From CAVXDY01 sp963760715 (GTDB lineage Bacteria > Actinomycetota > Thermoleophilia > Miltoncostaeales > Miltoncostaeaceae): a stretch of 64,000 nucleotides of DNA. The position numbers and the translations under genes were made by a program. A model generated the notes under the pieces. It did no database searches. It worked only from the letters and a program-made list of their open reading frames with translations, and was not told the origin of the DNA. The stretch covers positions 491,836-555,835 of the forward strand of contig CAVXDY010000004.1 of the NCBI GenBank assembly GCA_963760715.1, written 5' to 3'. This document shows positions 10,912-21,301 of this stretch, in pieces (position 1 is the first letter of the stretch; each line of letters starts with the position of its first letter).

Positions 10912-11703
10912 GGTCCCCCGCCCGCTCCGAGCGCGTCCCGCAGGACCCGGTGCAGGTCGTGCGCCAGCCGGCCCGGCCGTCCGTCGCCCACGGGCCGCCC
11001 GTCCACCTCCACCACGGCCATCGCGCCGGCGACGGCGTTGGTGAGCACGATCTCGCGGGCCGACCGCCAGGCGTCCTCGGAGAGCGCCTCCTGCCGCGCC
11101 GGCACCGACTCCAGCACCCGCGCCCGCGCGATCCCGCGCAGCAGCCCCGTCGCCGGCGCCGTCACCACCTCGTCGCCGACGGCGCAGAAGACGTTGCACA
11201 GGGCCGCCTCCCCCAGGCGGCCGTCCGCGTCCAGCAGGAGCGCGTGGTCGGCGCCGGCCGCCGCCGCGGCCCGCTGGGCGCGACGGGGCCCGGCGTAGGA
11301 GAGGCTCTTGTACTCCGCGCCCGCGTTCCCCGGCGCCCAGGCCCCGCGGAGGGAGATCGCGCGCACGGCCCGGGGGCTCTCGTCCAGGGGCTCCTCGGGC
11401 GCGGCCTCCACGAGCAGGGTGGGACGCGGGGTGGCCGTCAGCCGCACCCGGCCGGGGCCCTCGCCCATGGCGGCCAGCGCCGCCGCGACCGCCTGCGCGC
11501 GCCCGCTCACGCCCGGGCATGGGGCTCAGGTCGAGCGCCCGGGCCGCCTCGGCGAGCCGGTCCAGGTGGCGCTCCAGCAGCGCGACGTGCCCGCCCTCGG
11601 CGCGCATCGTCTCGAAGAGGCCCTCACCCCAGCGCACCGCCGGGTCGTCGATCGAGAGCGCCGCCGCCGCCGGGTCCACCAGTCTCCCGTCGAGCCAGAC
11701 CAC
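10908..11703 (-). CDS. pabC: aminodeoxychorismate lyase-like PLP enzyme (class IV aminotransferase fold), frameshifted as read
   Basis: Two frames together give a normal 265-residue fold-type IV enzyme. The N-terminal part from GTG 11703 has VWLDGRLVDP and RWGEGLFETMR; the C-terminal part ends at 10908 and has the PLP-lysine region AEYKSLSYAG, then ADHALLLDADGRLGEAALCNVF. The frame changes at 11512-11517, where the minus strand reads one G too many in a short G run (GGG where GG restores the frame). The expected reaction is pyruvate release from aminodeoxychorismate in folate synthesis; D-amino-acid or branched-chain aminotransferase roles are alternatives. An assembly error is more likely than true decay because both halves keep coding character. 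Confidence 0.75.
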
Positions 11704-11792
11704 CCGGTGTGTGACAATGCCCGCCGAGTCCCCGGTCGAAGGAGTCGATCCGTGCACGCGGCTGACGGTACCAAGGGCACGAGGAGGGTCGC

Positions 11793-12281
11793 ATGAGGCA
11801 GACGATCGCGTTCCAGGCCACCGGCTTCGACTGCTCCCCCGTGCAGGTGGAGGTCGATGAGGACGCCGAGGACATCGACGAGTCGGCCCTGCCGGTCGCC
11901 CTGCTCGCCTTCGAGAGCGGCCCGAACGTCGTGCTCACGCTGCCGCTGGCGACCAGCGACGGCGAGAGCATGATGAACGCCTTCACCCAGGCCGAGCCGT
12001 ACCGGCAGCAGATCACGGACGCCGGCAACTGGCAGCCGCAGCCCTCCGGCCTGCCCGAGGGGCTCTTCTGGGCCCTCCAGCCGAGCGTCGTCGGCGTGTC
12101 GGTCACGCCCCCCCAGCAGACCGCCGAGGGGCTGGTGCCCCACTGGACCCTCGCCTTCGACGACGAGGACGGCAGCCAGGTGCAGGTGGCCGTCAGCGAC
12201 GCGATGTGCGTCCAGATCGTGCGGGCCCTGGCGCAGGTGGCCCACGGTGAGCTGGAGGCGCCTCCTCAAAACGAGGAATAG
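11793..12281 (+). CDS. hypothetical protein, 162 residues
   Basis: Unrecognised, acidic, probably cytosolic; no signal peptide or membrane helix is seen. It begins with an antiparallel-looking segment (RQTIAFQATGFDCSPVQVEV), has a central stretch rich in Q and P, and ends with a repeat-like beta segment and helix (DAMCVQIVRALAQVAHGE). A good ribosome-binding site (GAGGAGG) precedes ATG 11793. It lies 54 bases before the sulfite/nitrite reductase and may be co-transcribed. Divergent start sites with pabC are about 90 bases apart. No function is proposed. Confidence 0.7.
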   Translation: MRQTIAFQATGFDCSPVQVEVDEDAEDIDESALPVALLAFESGPNVVLTLPLATSDGESMMNAFTQAEPYRQQITDAGNWQPQPSGLPEGLFWALQPSVVGVSVTPPQQTAEGLVPHWTLAFDDEDGSQVQVAVSDAMCVQIVRALAQVAHGELEAPPQNEE

Positions 12282-12335
12282 GCAGCGGCTTTCTGGTATT
12301 TTCCCCCCTCCTGTCCGACCGGGGGGAGCCGGGGC

Positions 12336-14594
<2,259 letters not shown>

Positions 14595-14605
14595 GAGGCC
14601 CGGCC

Positions 14606-15157
14606 ATGGCCACGACCACCCTCGACGAGGCCGTCCGGATCGGCGTGAAGCTCTACGCCGACGATCCGTCGGCCGTCGACCCGGCCCGGTTCATCCCCCT
14701 CTTCCACTCGTGGATCCAGCAGGACGCGATCGACGGGCTGCCGATCGACGTCGCCGACTACGCCCACGTGCACCAGGGGCCCGGCGTCATGCTCATCGGC
14801 CACGAGGCCGACCACTCGATCGACCTGGGCGAGGGCCGCCCGGGGATCCTCTACCAGCGCAAGCGCGACCCCGAGGGCACCTTCGCGGAGCGGGTCCTCG
14901 CGGCGCTCCAGGCGGTGGACCGCGCCGCCGATCAGATCGAGGGCGACCCCGCGGCGGGGGGTGTCGGCTTCGGGCGCGACGAGATCCTGGTGCGGGTGCT
15001 CGACCGCCGCGCGGCGCCGAACGACGAGGCCACCGCGGAGGCCCTGCGCCCCGCCGTGGAGGCCGCGGTGGCGGTGGCACGGCCCGGCCGCCGCGCCACG
15101 ATCGAGCACGTGGACGACCCGGCCGGACCGCTCGCGCTCAAGATTCGTCTGAGCTGA
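14606..15157 (+). CDS. conserved hypothetical protein downstream of sulfite/nitrite reductase
   Basis: A 183-residue soluble protein with no family I can name. ATG 14606 follows an AGGAGG site placed over the end of the reductase gene, so the two are one operon. Recognisable blocks are FIPLFHSWIQQDAIDGLPIDVADYAHVHQGPGVMLIGHEAD, the motif DLGEGRPGILYQRKR, and a helical C-terminal half. The conserved His/Asp-containing first block could bind metal or a small ligand, but that is speculation. Linkage suggests a role in reductase maturation or use. Its last 20 bases overlap the convergent ATPase gene. Confidence 0.7.
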   Translation: MATTTLDEAVRIGVKLYADDPSAVDPARFIPLFHSWIQQDAIDGLPIDVADYAHVHQGPGVMLIGHEADHSIDLGEGRPGILYQRKRDPEGTFAERVLAALQAVDRAADQIEGDPAAGGVGFGRDEILVRVLDRRAAPNDEATAEALRPAVEAAVAVARPGRRATIEHVDDPAGPLALKIRLS

Positions 15158-16553
15158 ACGGGGGCGCCTCGCCCTCCTCGTCTCGGTGGGCCCCGAGCAG
15201 CACTCGCGTCATCGCGGCATGCTCGGCGAGGAGCTCGTCGAGGCTGGTCCCGACCTCTCGGTCGGTCACCTGCGAGCTCCCCGCCTCGGCGGCCGCAAGG
15301 GTCGCCGCGCGCAGAAGCTCTTTGAAGAAGGATGCGGTCATCCCTTCGGTCCGCTCCACGATCCGGCCCGGGTGCTCGATGCGGGCGTCCAGGCCGCGCG
15401 AGTAGAGGTCCAGCAGGCGGCCCCGCGCCGCCGCATCGGGGATCGGGATCTCGACCGCCAGGTCGACGCGCCCCGGCCGCAGGGCGAGCGCCGGCTCGAG
15501 CACCTCGGGGCGGTTCGTCGTCAGCACGAACGCGACGTCCGCGTCGTCGTCCACGCCGCTCATCTGGTTCATGAGCTCGAAGAGCACCGGGCCCCCGGCG
15601 CCGTAGGGACCGTAGGACCGCTCCTCGGCCACCAGGTCGACGTCCTCGAGGACCACGACCGAGGGCGCCAGCCGCCGGGCCAGGTTCCCAAAGGCCTCCA
15701 CCGCGCCCAGGCTCCCGCCCGACAGCACGATCACGGTGGCGCCGGTCGCGCGCCCGATCAGGTGGCGGACCGTGTGCGTCTTCCCGGTTCCCGGCGGGCC
15801 CCAGAGGAGGAGGCCTCGGCCGAGGTGCCGACCCGCACGCACCAGCGCCTCACGATGCCGAGTCGGGCCCAGCAGGTGTCGCTCGATGCGCTCCAGGGCG
15901 CCGTCGGGCAGCACCAGCTCCTCGGCGCCCACATCCGGCCGCGGCATGAATTCGATCCGCCCGCCGCCCTGGGGCGTCACGCCGACGGTGATCAGCTGAC
16001 CCCGGTGCACGTCGAGACGGTCCATCTCCGACCGCAGGTCGGCCAGGAAAGTGCGCGCGCCGGCGGGGTCATGCGCGACGGCCTCCACGACGAGCCCCGA
16101 TTCCATGGGACCGCTCCCGCGTCTGATGAACAGGCCGAGGGGACCATCGGGGCGCGACAAAAGGACGACGACGAAGTCGAGGCACGCCAGGGTCTCGTCC
16201 GGGCCCACGGGGACGTTGACGTACTCGACCGGCCCGACCGGCCAGGGCCCACCGGAGAGGAAGTCGCTCAACGCGAGCATCCCGTAGCGCCTGCCCTGGC
16301 CGCCGACCCCGACCATCCGGGCGCTCCATCCGGGGCGGCCGAGGGCCGCGTCGAGGGCGAGCTGCACGTTCGGGAGCTCCCACTCGCCGAGCTCCTCGGA
16401 GATCACCGGCAGAAGCTCATCGGTGCCCAGGTGGGCTCGGAGGAGGTCACCCACGGTCGGCTCCGTCGCCGGGTCGGGATCCTCCAGATAGCGGCGGAGC
16501 GCCCGGGCCAGGCTCTGGAGGGGCTCCCGGTCGTCGGGGTCGGACACGATCAC
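15138..16553 (-). CDS. AAA+ ATPase with unknown N-terminal domain
   Basis: A 471-residue protein. Residues 1-215 form an alpha/beta domain I do not recognise. The AAA+ module (about 235-430) has Walker A GPPGTGKT, Walker B VVVLEDVDLV, sensor 1 FVLTTNR and the arginine-finger segment LRPGRVD. The module resembles the classical AAA clade (FtsH/CDC48/BCS1-like) with a single ATPase ring and no protease or membrane helix. Such proteins remodel protein complexes; the client is unknown. It stands alone on the minus strand, with the small alpha/beta-hydrolase-like gene 36 bases upstream. Confidence 0.8.
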   Translation of the reverse strand: MIVSDPDDREPLQSLARALRRYLEDPDPATEPTVGDLLRAHLGTDELLPVISEELGEWELPNVQLALDAALGRPGWSARMVGVGGQGRRYGMLALSDFLSGGPWPVGPVEYVNVPVGPDETLACLDFVVVLLSRPDGPLGLFIRRGSGPMESGLVVEAVAHDPAGARTFLADLRSEMDRLDVHRGQLITVGVTPQGGGRIEFMPRPDVGAEELVLPDGALERIERHLLGPTRHREALVRAGRHLGRGLLLWGPPGTGKTHTVRHLIGRATGATVIVLSGGSLGAVEAFGNLARRLAPSVVVLEDVDLVAEERSYGPYGAGGPVLFELMNQMSGVDDDADVAFVLTTNRPEVLEPALALRPGRVDLAVEIPIPDAAARGRLLDLYSRGLDARIEHPGRIVERTEGMTASFFKELLRAATLAAAEAGSSQVTDREVGTSLDELLAEHAAMTRVLLGAHRDEEGEAPPFSSDES

Positions 16554-16589
16554 CGAGTCACCGTCCCGACCCCACCCCAGCCTGACGGG

Positions 16590-17288
16590 CTAGGCGGCGA
16601 CGGGCTGCGGCTCCTCGACCGAGATGCTGCGGATCGCCGCCATCAGCTCCTTGGGCCGCTCGACGGCCACGTTGTGACCGGCCTCCGAGACGACCTTGAA
16701 GCGCGCGTTGTGGATCCACGCCGACAGCTCCCGCTGCACCTCGGCCGGCACGGCGCGATCGGCGCCGCCGGCGAGCACGATGACCGGGGCCTCGACCTGG
16801 GTCAGCGCCCCGCGCCAATCGGGTCGCGCGCCCATCGCCTCTGCGGCGAGGGCAACCCCCTCCGCCCCCCGGCGCTCGCGCAGGGCACGCGCCATGCGCA
16901 CCCAGCGGTCCTGGCCGTCCTGGTCCTCGCCGCGCGGGCTGACGCCCGACACCACGAGCCCCGAGATCAGGCCGGGGTGGCCGAGGGCCAGCGCGAGGCC
17001 GGTCGCTCCGCCGAGGCCGACGCCCAGCAGCACGGCGCCGCGGCCCTCGGCCGCGACCAGGCGCGCCACGTCCGATGCGAAGTCGTCGATGCTCCACGGG
17101 CCGTGCGGCGTGGGAGAGGCCCCGTGTCCCCGCAGGTCGGGGGCGACGATGCGATATCCATGGGCGAGCGGCGCGAGGGCGTCGATCATCGCCTCGCCGG
17201 TCTGGCCGAGGTCGTGCAACGCCACCAGCGGGGCACCCTCACCCTGACGGTGGACGGCGAGCTCGATGGCGGGGGGCAGCGACGGCAT
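16590..17288 (-). CDS. alpha/beta-hydrolase fold protein lacking the nucleophile serine
   Basis: A 232-residue complete alpha/beta-hydrolase fold. The oxyanion strand reads ALHDLGQTG, the acid is in LAGGADRAVP and the histidine in SEAGHNVAV. The nucleophile elbow, normally G-x-S-x-G, reads GVGLGG: glycine replaces the catalytic serine, and the codon (GGC) is unambiguous. It is therefore probably a non-hydrolytic member (ligand binder or lyase-like, as in some pseudo-hydrolases) or an inactive homologue. It is transcribed away from a CGNR-type regulator across a 76-base gap that contains an inverted repeat. Confidence 0.8.
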   Translation of the reverse strand: MPSLPPAIELAVHRQGEGAPLVALHDLGQTGEAMIDALAPLAHGYRIVAPDLRGHGASPTPHGPWSIDDFASDVARLVAAEGRGAVLLGVGLGGATGLALALGHPGLISGLVVSGVSPRGEDQDGQDRWVRMARALRERRGAEGVALAAEAMGARPDWRGALTQVEAPVIVLAGGADRAVPAEVQRELSAWIHNARFKVVSEAGHNVAVERPKELMAAIRSISVEEPQPVAA

Positions 17289-17312
17289 TTCGGGGCACTC
17301 CTCTTAACCACT

Positions 17313-17333
17313 GTGATAGAGATTCACCGGTGA
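17313..17333. promoter_or_regulatory. inverted repeats in divergent promoter (GTGA-N7-TCAC; TCACCGGTGA)
   Basis: Between the pseudo-hydrolase and the CGNR gene, GTGA (17313-17316) and TCAC (17324-17327) form a spaced dyad, and TCACCGGTGA (17324-17333) is a perfect 10-base palindrome sharing one half-site. Both genes start within 45 bases. This is a candidate operator, perhaps for the adjacent CGNR protein. Confidence 0.45.
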
Positions 17334-17364
17334 GAATACGCCCGCCCCGCCGCCCCGTCAAACA

Positions 17365-17898
17365 ATGACGCAGACGACGACCTTCCTCATGCTGGCCGGG
17401 CGCCCGGCGCTCGATTTTTGCAATACCCGCTTGGGCGGAAAGGAACTCCTGGGCCGTCCGGGTGACCTGGAGCGGTGGCTCCTCGAGGCCGGTCTGGCCG
17501 AGCGGCGCCCGGCCATCTCGCCGGCCGAGCTGGACGCGGCCCGGGAGCTGCGCGACGCGCTGCGCCCGGCCCTGCTGGCCTCGGACCGCGGCCGGGTGGC
17601 CCGCCTCGCGGAGAGCTGGCTCGACGGAGCGCCGGTGCACATCTGCGTGGAGGAGGAGACCCTGCGGCCGCGCGTGACCCCCGGCGCCGCGAGCTGCCGC
17701 TGCCTGCTGGTCGTGCCCGTCCTCGACGCCCTCGACCTGGTGCGCGAGTCGCCCGGCCGGGTGCGCGAGTGCGCCGACCCGACCTGCCCGGTGCTGTTCG
17801 TGGACACGAGCCGCAACCGCAGCCGCCGCTGGTGCTCCATGGAGGGCTGCGGGGCGCGCGCCAAGGCGGCGACCTACTACCGCCGCCACCGGGTGTAG
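17365..17898 (+). CDS. CGNR zinc-finger (ABATE domain) putative regulator
   Basis: A 177-residue protein with the ABATE N-terminal domain (LAGRPALDFCNTRLGG at about 10-25) and a C-terminal CGNR zinc finger (VRECADPTCPVLFVD... RRWCSMEGCGARAKAATYYRR). The finger has four cysteines in the usual C-x4-C...C-x4-C spacing, with CGAR replacing CGNR. Family members are presumed DNA-binding, stress-linked regulators in actinobacteria. ATG 17365 lies 76 bases from the divergent hydrolase start. A following dehydrogenase gene begins 28 bases after its stop. Confidence 0.85.
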   Translation: MTQTTTFLMLAGRPALDFCNTRLGGKELLGRPGDLERWLLEAGLAERRPAISPAELDAARELRDALRPALLASDRGRVARLAESWLDGAPVHICVEEETLRPRVTPGAASCRCLLVVPVLDALDLVRESPGRVRECADPTCPVLFVDTSRNRSRRWCSMEGCGARAKAATYYRRHRV

Positions 17899-17926
17899 GG
17901 GGCCGGTCGTCGCCCTCCGCGCGGCC

Positions 17927-18790
17927 GTGGTGGTCGGCACCGGCGCGATGGCCCCGGAGATCGCCGCGGCGTGCGCGGCGGCGGGGATGTCGGTGCGGAT
18001 CGCGGGGCGCTCGGCCGAGCGCGCCGAGGGCGCCCGCGGCCGCGCGGAGGGGCTGGGCGCCCGCGTCGAGGCCGCCGCCATCGACGCGCCCGCCTTCGCC
18101 GGGGCCGACCTGGTCGTCGAGACCGTGGTCGAGGATCTGGAGGTCAAGCGCGCGCTGCTCGCCCGCATCGAGCCGTGGTGCGCGGCGGAGGCGGTGCTCG
18201 CCACCAACACCTCCAGCCTTCGCATCGCGGACGTCGCCGCGCCGCTGGCCCGGCCCGAGCGGCTCGCCGGCCTGCACTTCCTGAAGCCCGCGCACCTGAC
18301 GGCGGTGGTGGAGGTCGTGCCCGGGCCGGAGACGTCGCCGGAGGTGGTGGACGCGCTCCGGGACCTGGCGCCCCGGATGGGCAAGACGCCGCTCGTGGTG
18401 CGCGCCGACGCGCCGGGCTTCATCTGGAACCGGATCCAGTTCGCCGTGCTGCGCGAGTGCCTCCACATGCTGGAGGCCGGGATCGCGGACGCGGCCGACA
18501 TCGACGCCGCCGTGTCGGACGGCCTCGCCCCGCGGTGGACGGCGGCGGGCCCGCTCGCCACGGCCGACCTGGGCGGGCTCCCCACCTTCGCCCTGGTCGC
18601 CGGCCTGCTCCAGCCGCACCTCTCGGACGCCCGGGAGGTCTCGCCCGAGCTCCTGCGGCGCGCCGCGTCCGGCCCGCCCTTCGCCGGGTGGACGGCCGCC
18701 GACGCCGACGCGGTCGCCGAGCTGCGGGCCGCGGCCCTCGCACACGGCCGGGAGATCGCGGCGCGGCGGCGTAGGCTCGGGTCAGCGTGA
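17927..18790 (+). CDS. 3-hydroxyacyl-CoA dehydrogenase family protein (NAD-binding plus C-terminal domains)
   Basis: A 287-residue single-unit dehydrogenase. The Rossmann loop VVGTGAMAPEIA opens the protein; ATNTSSLRIADVA is the family motif around the catalytic serine, and AGLHFLKPAHLTAVVEVVPG matches GxHFxNPxxxMxLVE, although proline-alanine-histidine replaces part of the usual catalytic-histidine block (GLHFLKPAH keeps HF). The C-terminal helical domain follows GFIWNRIQ. Normal role is NAD-dependent oxidation of 3-hydroxyacyl-CoA or a related hydroxyacid. GTG 17927 is the only good start; the stop overlaps the next gene as GTGA. Confidence 0.82.
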   Translation: MVVGTGAMAPEIAAACAAAGMSVRIAGRSAERAEGARGRAEGLGARVEAAAIDAPAFAGADLVVETVVEDLEVKRALLARIEPWCAAEAVLATNTSSLRIADVAAPLARPERLAGLHFLKPAHLTAVVEVVPGPETSPEVVDALRDLAPRMGKTPLVVRADAPGFIWNRIQFAVLRECLHMLEAGIADAADIDAAVSDGLAPRWTAAGPLATADLGGLPTFALVAGLLQPHLSDAREVSPELLRRAASGPPFAGWTAADADAVAELRAAALAHGREIAARRRRLGSA

Positions 18791-19584
18791 TCCGCCTCTC
18801 CGCGCACCTCAGCACCCTCTTCCCCGACGTCCCCGAGCTCGAGCGGCCCACCGCGGCCCGCTCGCTGGGGTTCACCACGGTCGAGACCTGGTGGCCCCCG
18901 GCCGACGACCGCGACGCATGGGTCGCCGCGGTCTCGGCCGCGAGCGTGCGCGCCGTGCTGGTGAACGCCGACGGGGGGGACCTCGCGGCGGGGGAGCGCG
19001 GCTTCTGCACCGTCGCCGAGCGCCACGACGAGGTGGTGGCGTCCGTGCGCGACGCGATGGAGCTGGCGCGCGCGTGCGGCGGCGCGACGGTCAACCTCCT
19101 GGCCGGGCGGATCGACCCGGCCATCCCCGAGGAGGCCCAGCGGGCCGCGGCGCTCGACGCGGTGCGCGCCTCCGCCGACGAGGCCGTGCGGCTGGGAGGG
19201 CGGGTGGTGATCGAGCACCTCAACGCGCACGACGTCGTGCGCCCCCTGCTGCCCACCCCGGCGGCGGCCGCCGCGTTCGTGCGCGACGCCGACCACGAGG
19301 GCGTGCGCCTGCTCTTCGACGCCTACCACGCCCACCGGGCGGGGCTCGATCCGATCGACGCGCTCGGAGACGTCGCGGACGTGCTCGGGCACGTCCAGTA
19401 CTCCGACAGCCCGGGACGCGGCGCCCCGGGCACCGGCGAGATCGACCTCGCCCGGCTCGTCGACCGCCTGGACGAGCTGGGCTACGACGGCCACGTGGGC
19501 CTGGAGTTCACCCCGGCCGGCTCGAGCCTGGGGTGGCTGCCGAAGCTGGCCCCCGCCTTCCGCCGGGGCGCGAAGCTCGGCTAG
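18787..19584 (+). CDS. sugar phosphate isomerase/epimerase (hydroxypyruvate isomerase-like TIM barrel)
   Basis: A 265-residue AP-endonuclease-2-type TIM barrel. GFTTVETWW marks the first strand with a metal-site glutamate, GGRVVIEHLNAHD the second, RLLFDAYHAHRAG the third (Asp and His), and DGHVGLEFTPAG the C-terminal glutamate. This arrangement best fits hydroxypyruvate or 2-oxo-sugar isomerases. It starts in a GTGA overlap with the dehydrogenase gene, so the two may share a pathway, for example hydroxyacid/oxoacid conversion. Its TAG shares a CTAG with the convergent hydrolase stop. Confidence 0.8.
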   Translation: MIRLSAHLSTLFPDVPELERPTAARSLGFTTVETWWPPADDRDAWVAAVSAASVRAVLVNADGGDLAAGERGFCTVAERHDEVVASVRDAMELARACGGATVNLLAGRIDPAIPEEAQRAAALDAVRASADEAVRLGGRVVIEHLNAHDVVRPLLPTPAAAAAFVRDADHEGVRLLFDAYHAHRAGLDPIDALGDVADVLGHVQYSDSPGRGAPGTGEIDLARLVDRLDELGYDGHVGLEFTPAGSSLGWLPKLAPAFRRGAKLG

Positions 19585-20321
19585 TCCACCCGGCGGGCGA
19601 GGAAGTCGCCCACGGCGGCCGCGAACGCCGCCGGGGCCTCGAGGGCCGTGAGATGCCCGGCGCCCGGGATGACCACCAGCTCCGCGTCGGGCAGGCCCGC
19701 GACGAGGACCTCGGAGAAGGACACCGGGGTCAGGGCGTCCTCGGAGCCCACGATCACGAGGGCCGGGACGTCCATCGCCGGCAGGTCGGGGCGGCGGTCG
19801 CCGCGGCCGGCCAGGGCCTCCAGGGCCCGCGCGATGCCCTCGGGCCGCTGCCCGTCGGCGAGGGCCCGCGCGGTGGCGAGGCTCGCGGCGTCCCCCGGGG
19901 CGACCAGGCGCGGCACGAAATCGTCGAGGAAGGGCCGGGGGCCCTCCTCCCGCACGGAGCGCGCCCCGGCGTGGCGCCCCTGCCGGGCCTCGGGCGTGTC
20001 CGGCTCGGCGCGGGTATCGGCCAGGACCAGGGCGGCGACCCGCTCGGGATGACGCGCCGCCAGCGCGAGCGCCGTGTAGCCGCCGAGGGAGAGCCCGCAC
20101 ACGACCGCCCGCCCGGCGGGCGCCTCGGCGGCGATGCGCTCCGCGACGGCGTCGGCGAAGCCGTCCACGCTCGGCGACTCCTCGGGCGGCCCTTGCCCCA
20201 GGCCCGGGAAGTCCGGCGCGATCACGGTCCGGCCGGCCCCGAGCGCCTCCGCCGCCGGCTCCCAGAAGCGGGCGTCCAGGGGAAACGGATGGAGCAGGAC
20301 GATGGGGATCGGGCCGGCCAC
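19581..20321 (-). CDS. alpha/beta-hydrolase
   Basis: A 246-residue active-looking alpha/beta-hydrolase: oxyanion LLHPFPLD, nucleophile elbow GLSLGG (serine about residue 84), acid in VGSEDALTPV, and histidine in IPGAGHLTALEAP. Similar enzymes are 3-oxoadipate enol-lactonase, BioH-like or MenH-like esterases. GTG 20321 gives the normal N-terminus (AGPIPIVLLHPFPLD); the open frame upstream is not needed. It converges on the isomerase gene. Its start is 50 bases from the divergent hypothetical gene at 20372. Confidence 0.82.
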   Translation of the reverse strand: MAGPIPIVLLHPFPLDARFWEPAAEALGAGRTVIAPDFPGLGQGPPEESPSVDGFADAVAERIAAEAPAGRAVVCGLSLGGYTALALAARHPERVAALVLADTRAEPDTPEARQGRHAGARSVREEGPRPFLDDFVPRLVAPGDAASLATARALADGQRPEGIARALEALAGRGDRRPDLPAMDVPALVIVGSEDALTPVSFSEVLVAGLPDAELVVIPGAGHLTALEAPAAFAAAVGDFLARRVD

Positions 20322-20371
20322 GGGCCAACCGTACCCCCGACACGACGCGAAGTGCGCCGGGGCGATACGGT

Positions 20372-21301
20372 GTGCCCGTGGGCACACATGCTCCGCTCGC
20401 CACCGTCGGTCCCGAGCGGCGCCGCCAGGCGAGCCTGGGCGGCCTGGTTCCGAGCGCCGCCGTCGCCCGGGAGGGCGACACGCTCGTGATGGTGCTCTGC
20501 GCCGAGCTCCACACGGAGGGCGCGGTGCTTCCCATGCTGGTGCTGTCGGACGCCCCGGGCCTGCTCGGCTGGGACCCCGTCCACGGGCTGTCCGTCCGCG
20601 ACGACGCGGGACGCGAGTACGAGGTCGCGTGCCTCGCTCAGCAGGCGGGCCTGGGCGCCCTCCAGACCGCCATCTGGATGGAGCCGGCGCCGCCGCCGGA
20701 CGCCCGGCGGCTGCACCTCGAGGTCACGGGGCTGGTGCGCACGTCGGTCGCCGGCGGTGGCTCGGGCGTGGAGCGCCCCCTGCACGGGGCATCGTGGGAT
20801 CTGGAGATCGACCTGGTCCCGCCGCGCACGGCCGTGCCGATGCCGGACGAGCCGGGCGAGCAGGTGGGCGTCGGGCGGCCCGCACAGGTGCCGGCGCGCA
20901 CCTTCGGGGGCTTCGAGGACCTGGTGCCGATCGGCCAGGCCCGGGTGGTCGACGGGGCGGCCGTCTGCCTCTGGGCGCTGGAGCGCTACCACGACCGGTC
21001 GGTGCTGAGCGTGGGCGCCCTGGTGGAGGAGCCCCTGCGCGTGGGCCCGATCACCCCGGGCGCCGGGCGGGTGGAGGTCTGGGACGATCGCGGGCGCCGC
21101 TACCAGGTGGCGGCCATCCACGGCGCCGCGCGCCCGGGGTGGAGCGAGACCAGCCTCGAGGTCGTTCCGCCGGTCGATCCCGAGGCCCGGGCGCTCGGCG
21201 TGCGGCTGGTCGACCTGCCCGGAGAGGGCGAGCCGCCCCGCGGCCGCGAGCCGCTCGACGGTCCCTTCGCCTTCGGGGTCGCGCTCCCGCCGCAGTCGTG
21301 A
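20372..21301 (+). CDS. hypothetical protein, 309 residues, beta-rich
   Basis: Unrecognised. The sequence is beta-rich and contains two similar halves, each with a W/R-D-D-x-G-R-x-Y/Q motif (LSVRDDAGREYEVACLAQ and VEVWDDRGRRYQVAAIHG), which suggests a duplicated jelly-roll or Ig-like domain. No signal peptide is evident. GTG 20372 or GTG 20378 could start it. The stop overlaps the next gene, a polyprenol-sugar synthase, as GTGA, so the two are translationally coupled. Confidence 0.65.
   Translation: MPVGTHAPLATVGPERRRQASLGGLVPSAAVAREGDTLVMVLCAELHTEGAVLPMLVLSDAPGLLGWDPVHGLSVRDDAGREYEVACLAQQAGLGALQTAIWMEPAPPPDARRLHLEVTGLVRTSVAGGGSGVERPLHGASWDLEIDLVPPRTAVPMPDEPGEQVGVGRPAQVPARTFGGFEDLVPIGQARVVDGAAVCLWALERYHDRSVLSVGALVEEPLRVGPITPGAGRVEVWDDRGRRYQVAAIHGAARPGWSETSLEVVPPVDPEARALGVRLVDLPGEGEPPRGREPLDGPFAFGVALPPQS

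Noticed and set aside
17239..20535. A 3.3-kb minus-strand open frame across CGNR, dehydrogenase and isomerase genes
   Set aside because: The encoded sequence is low-complexity and opposite to conserved genes on the plus strand.
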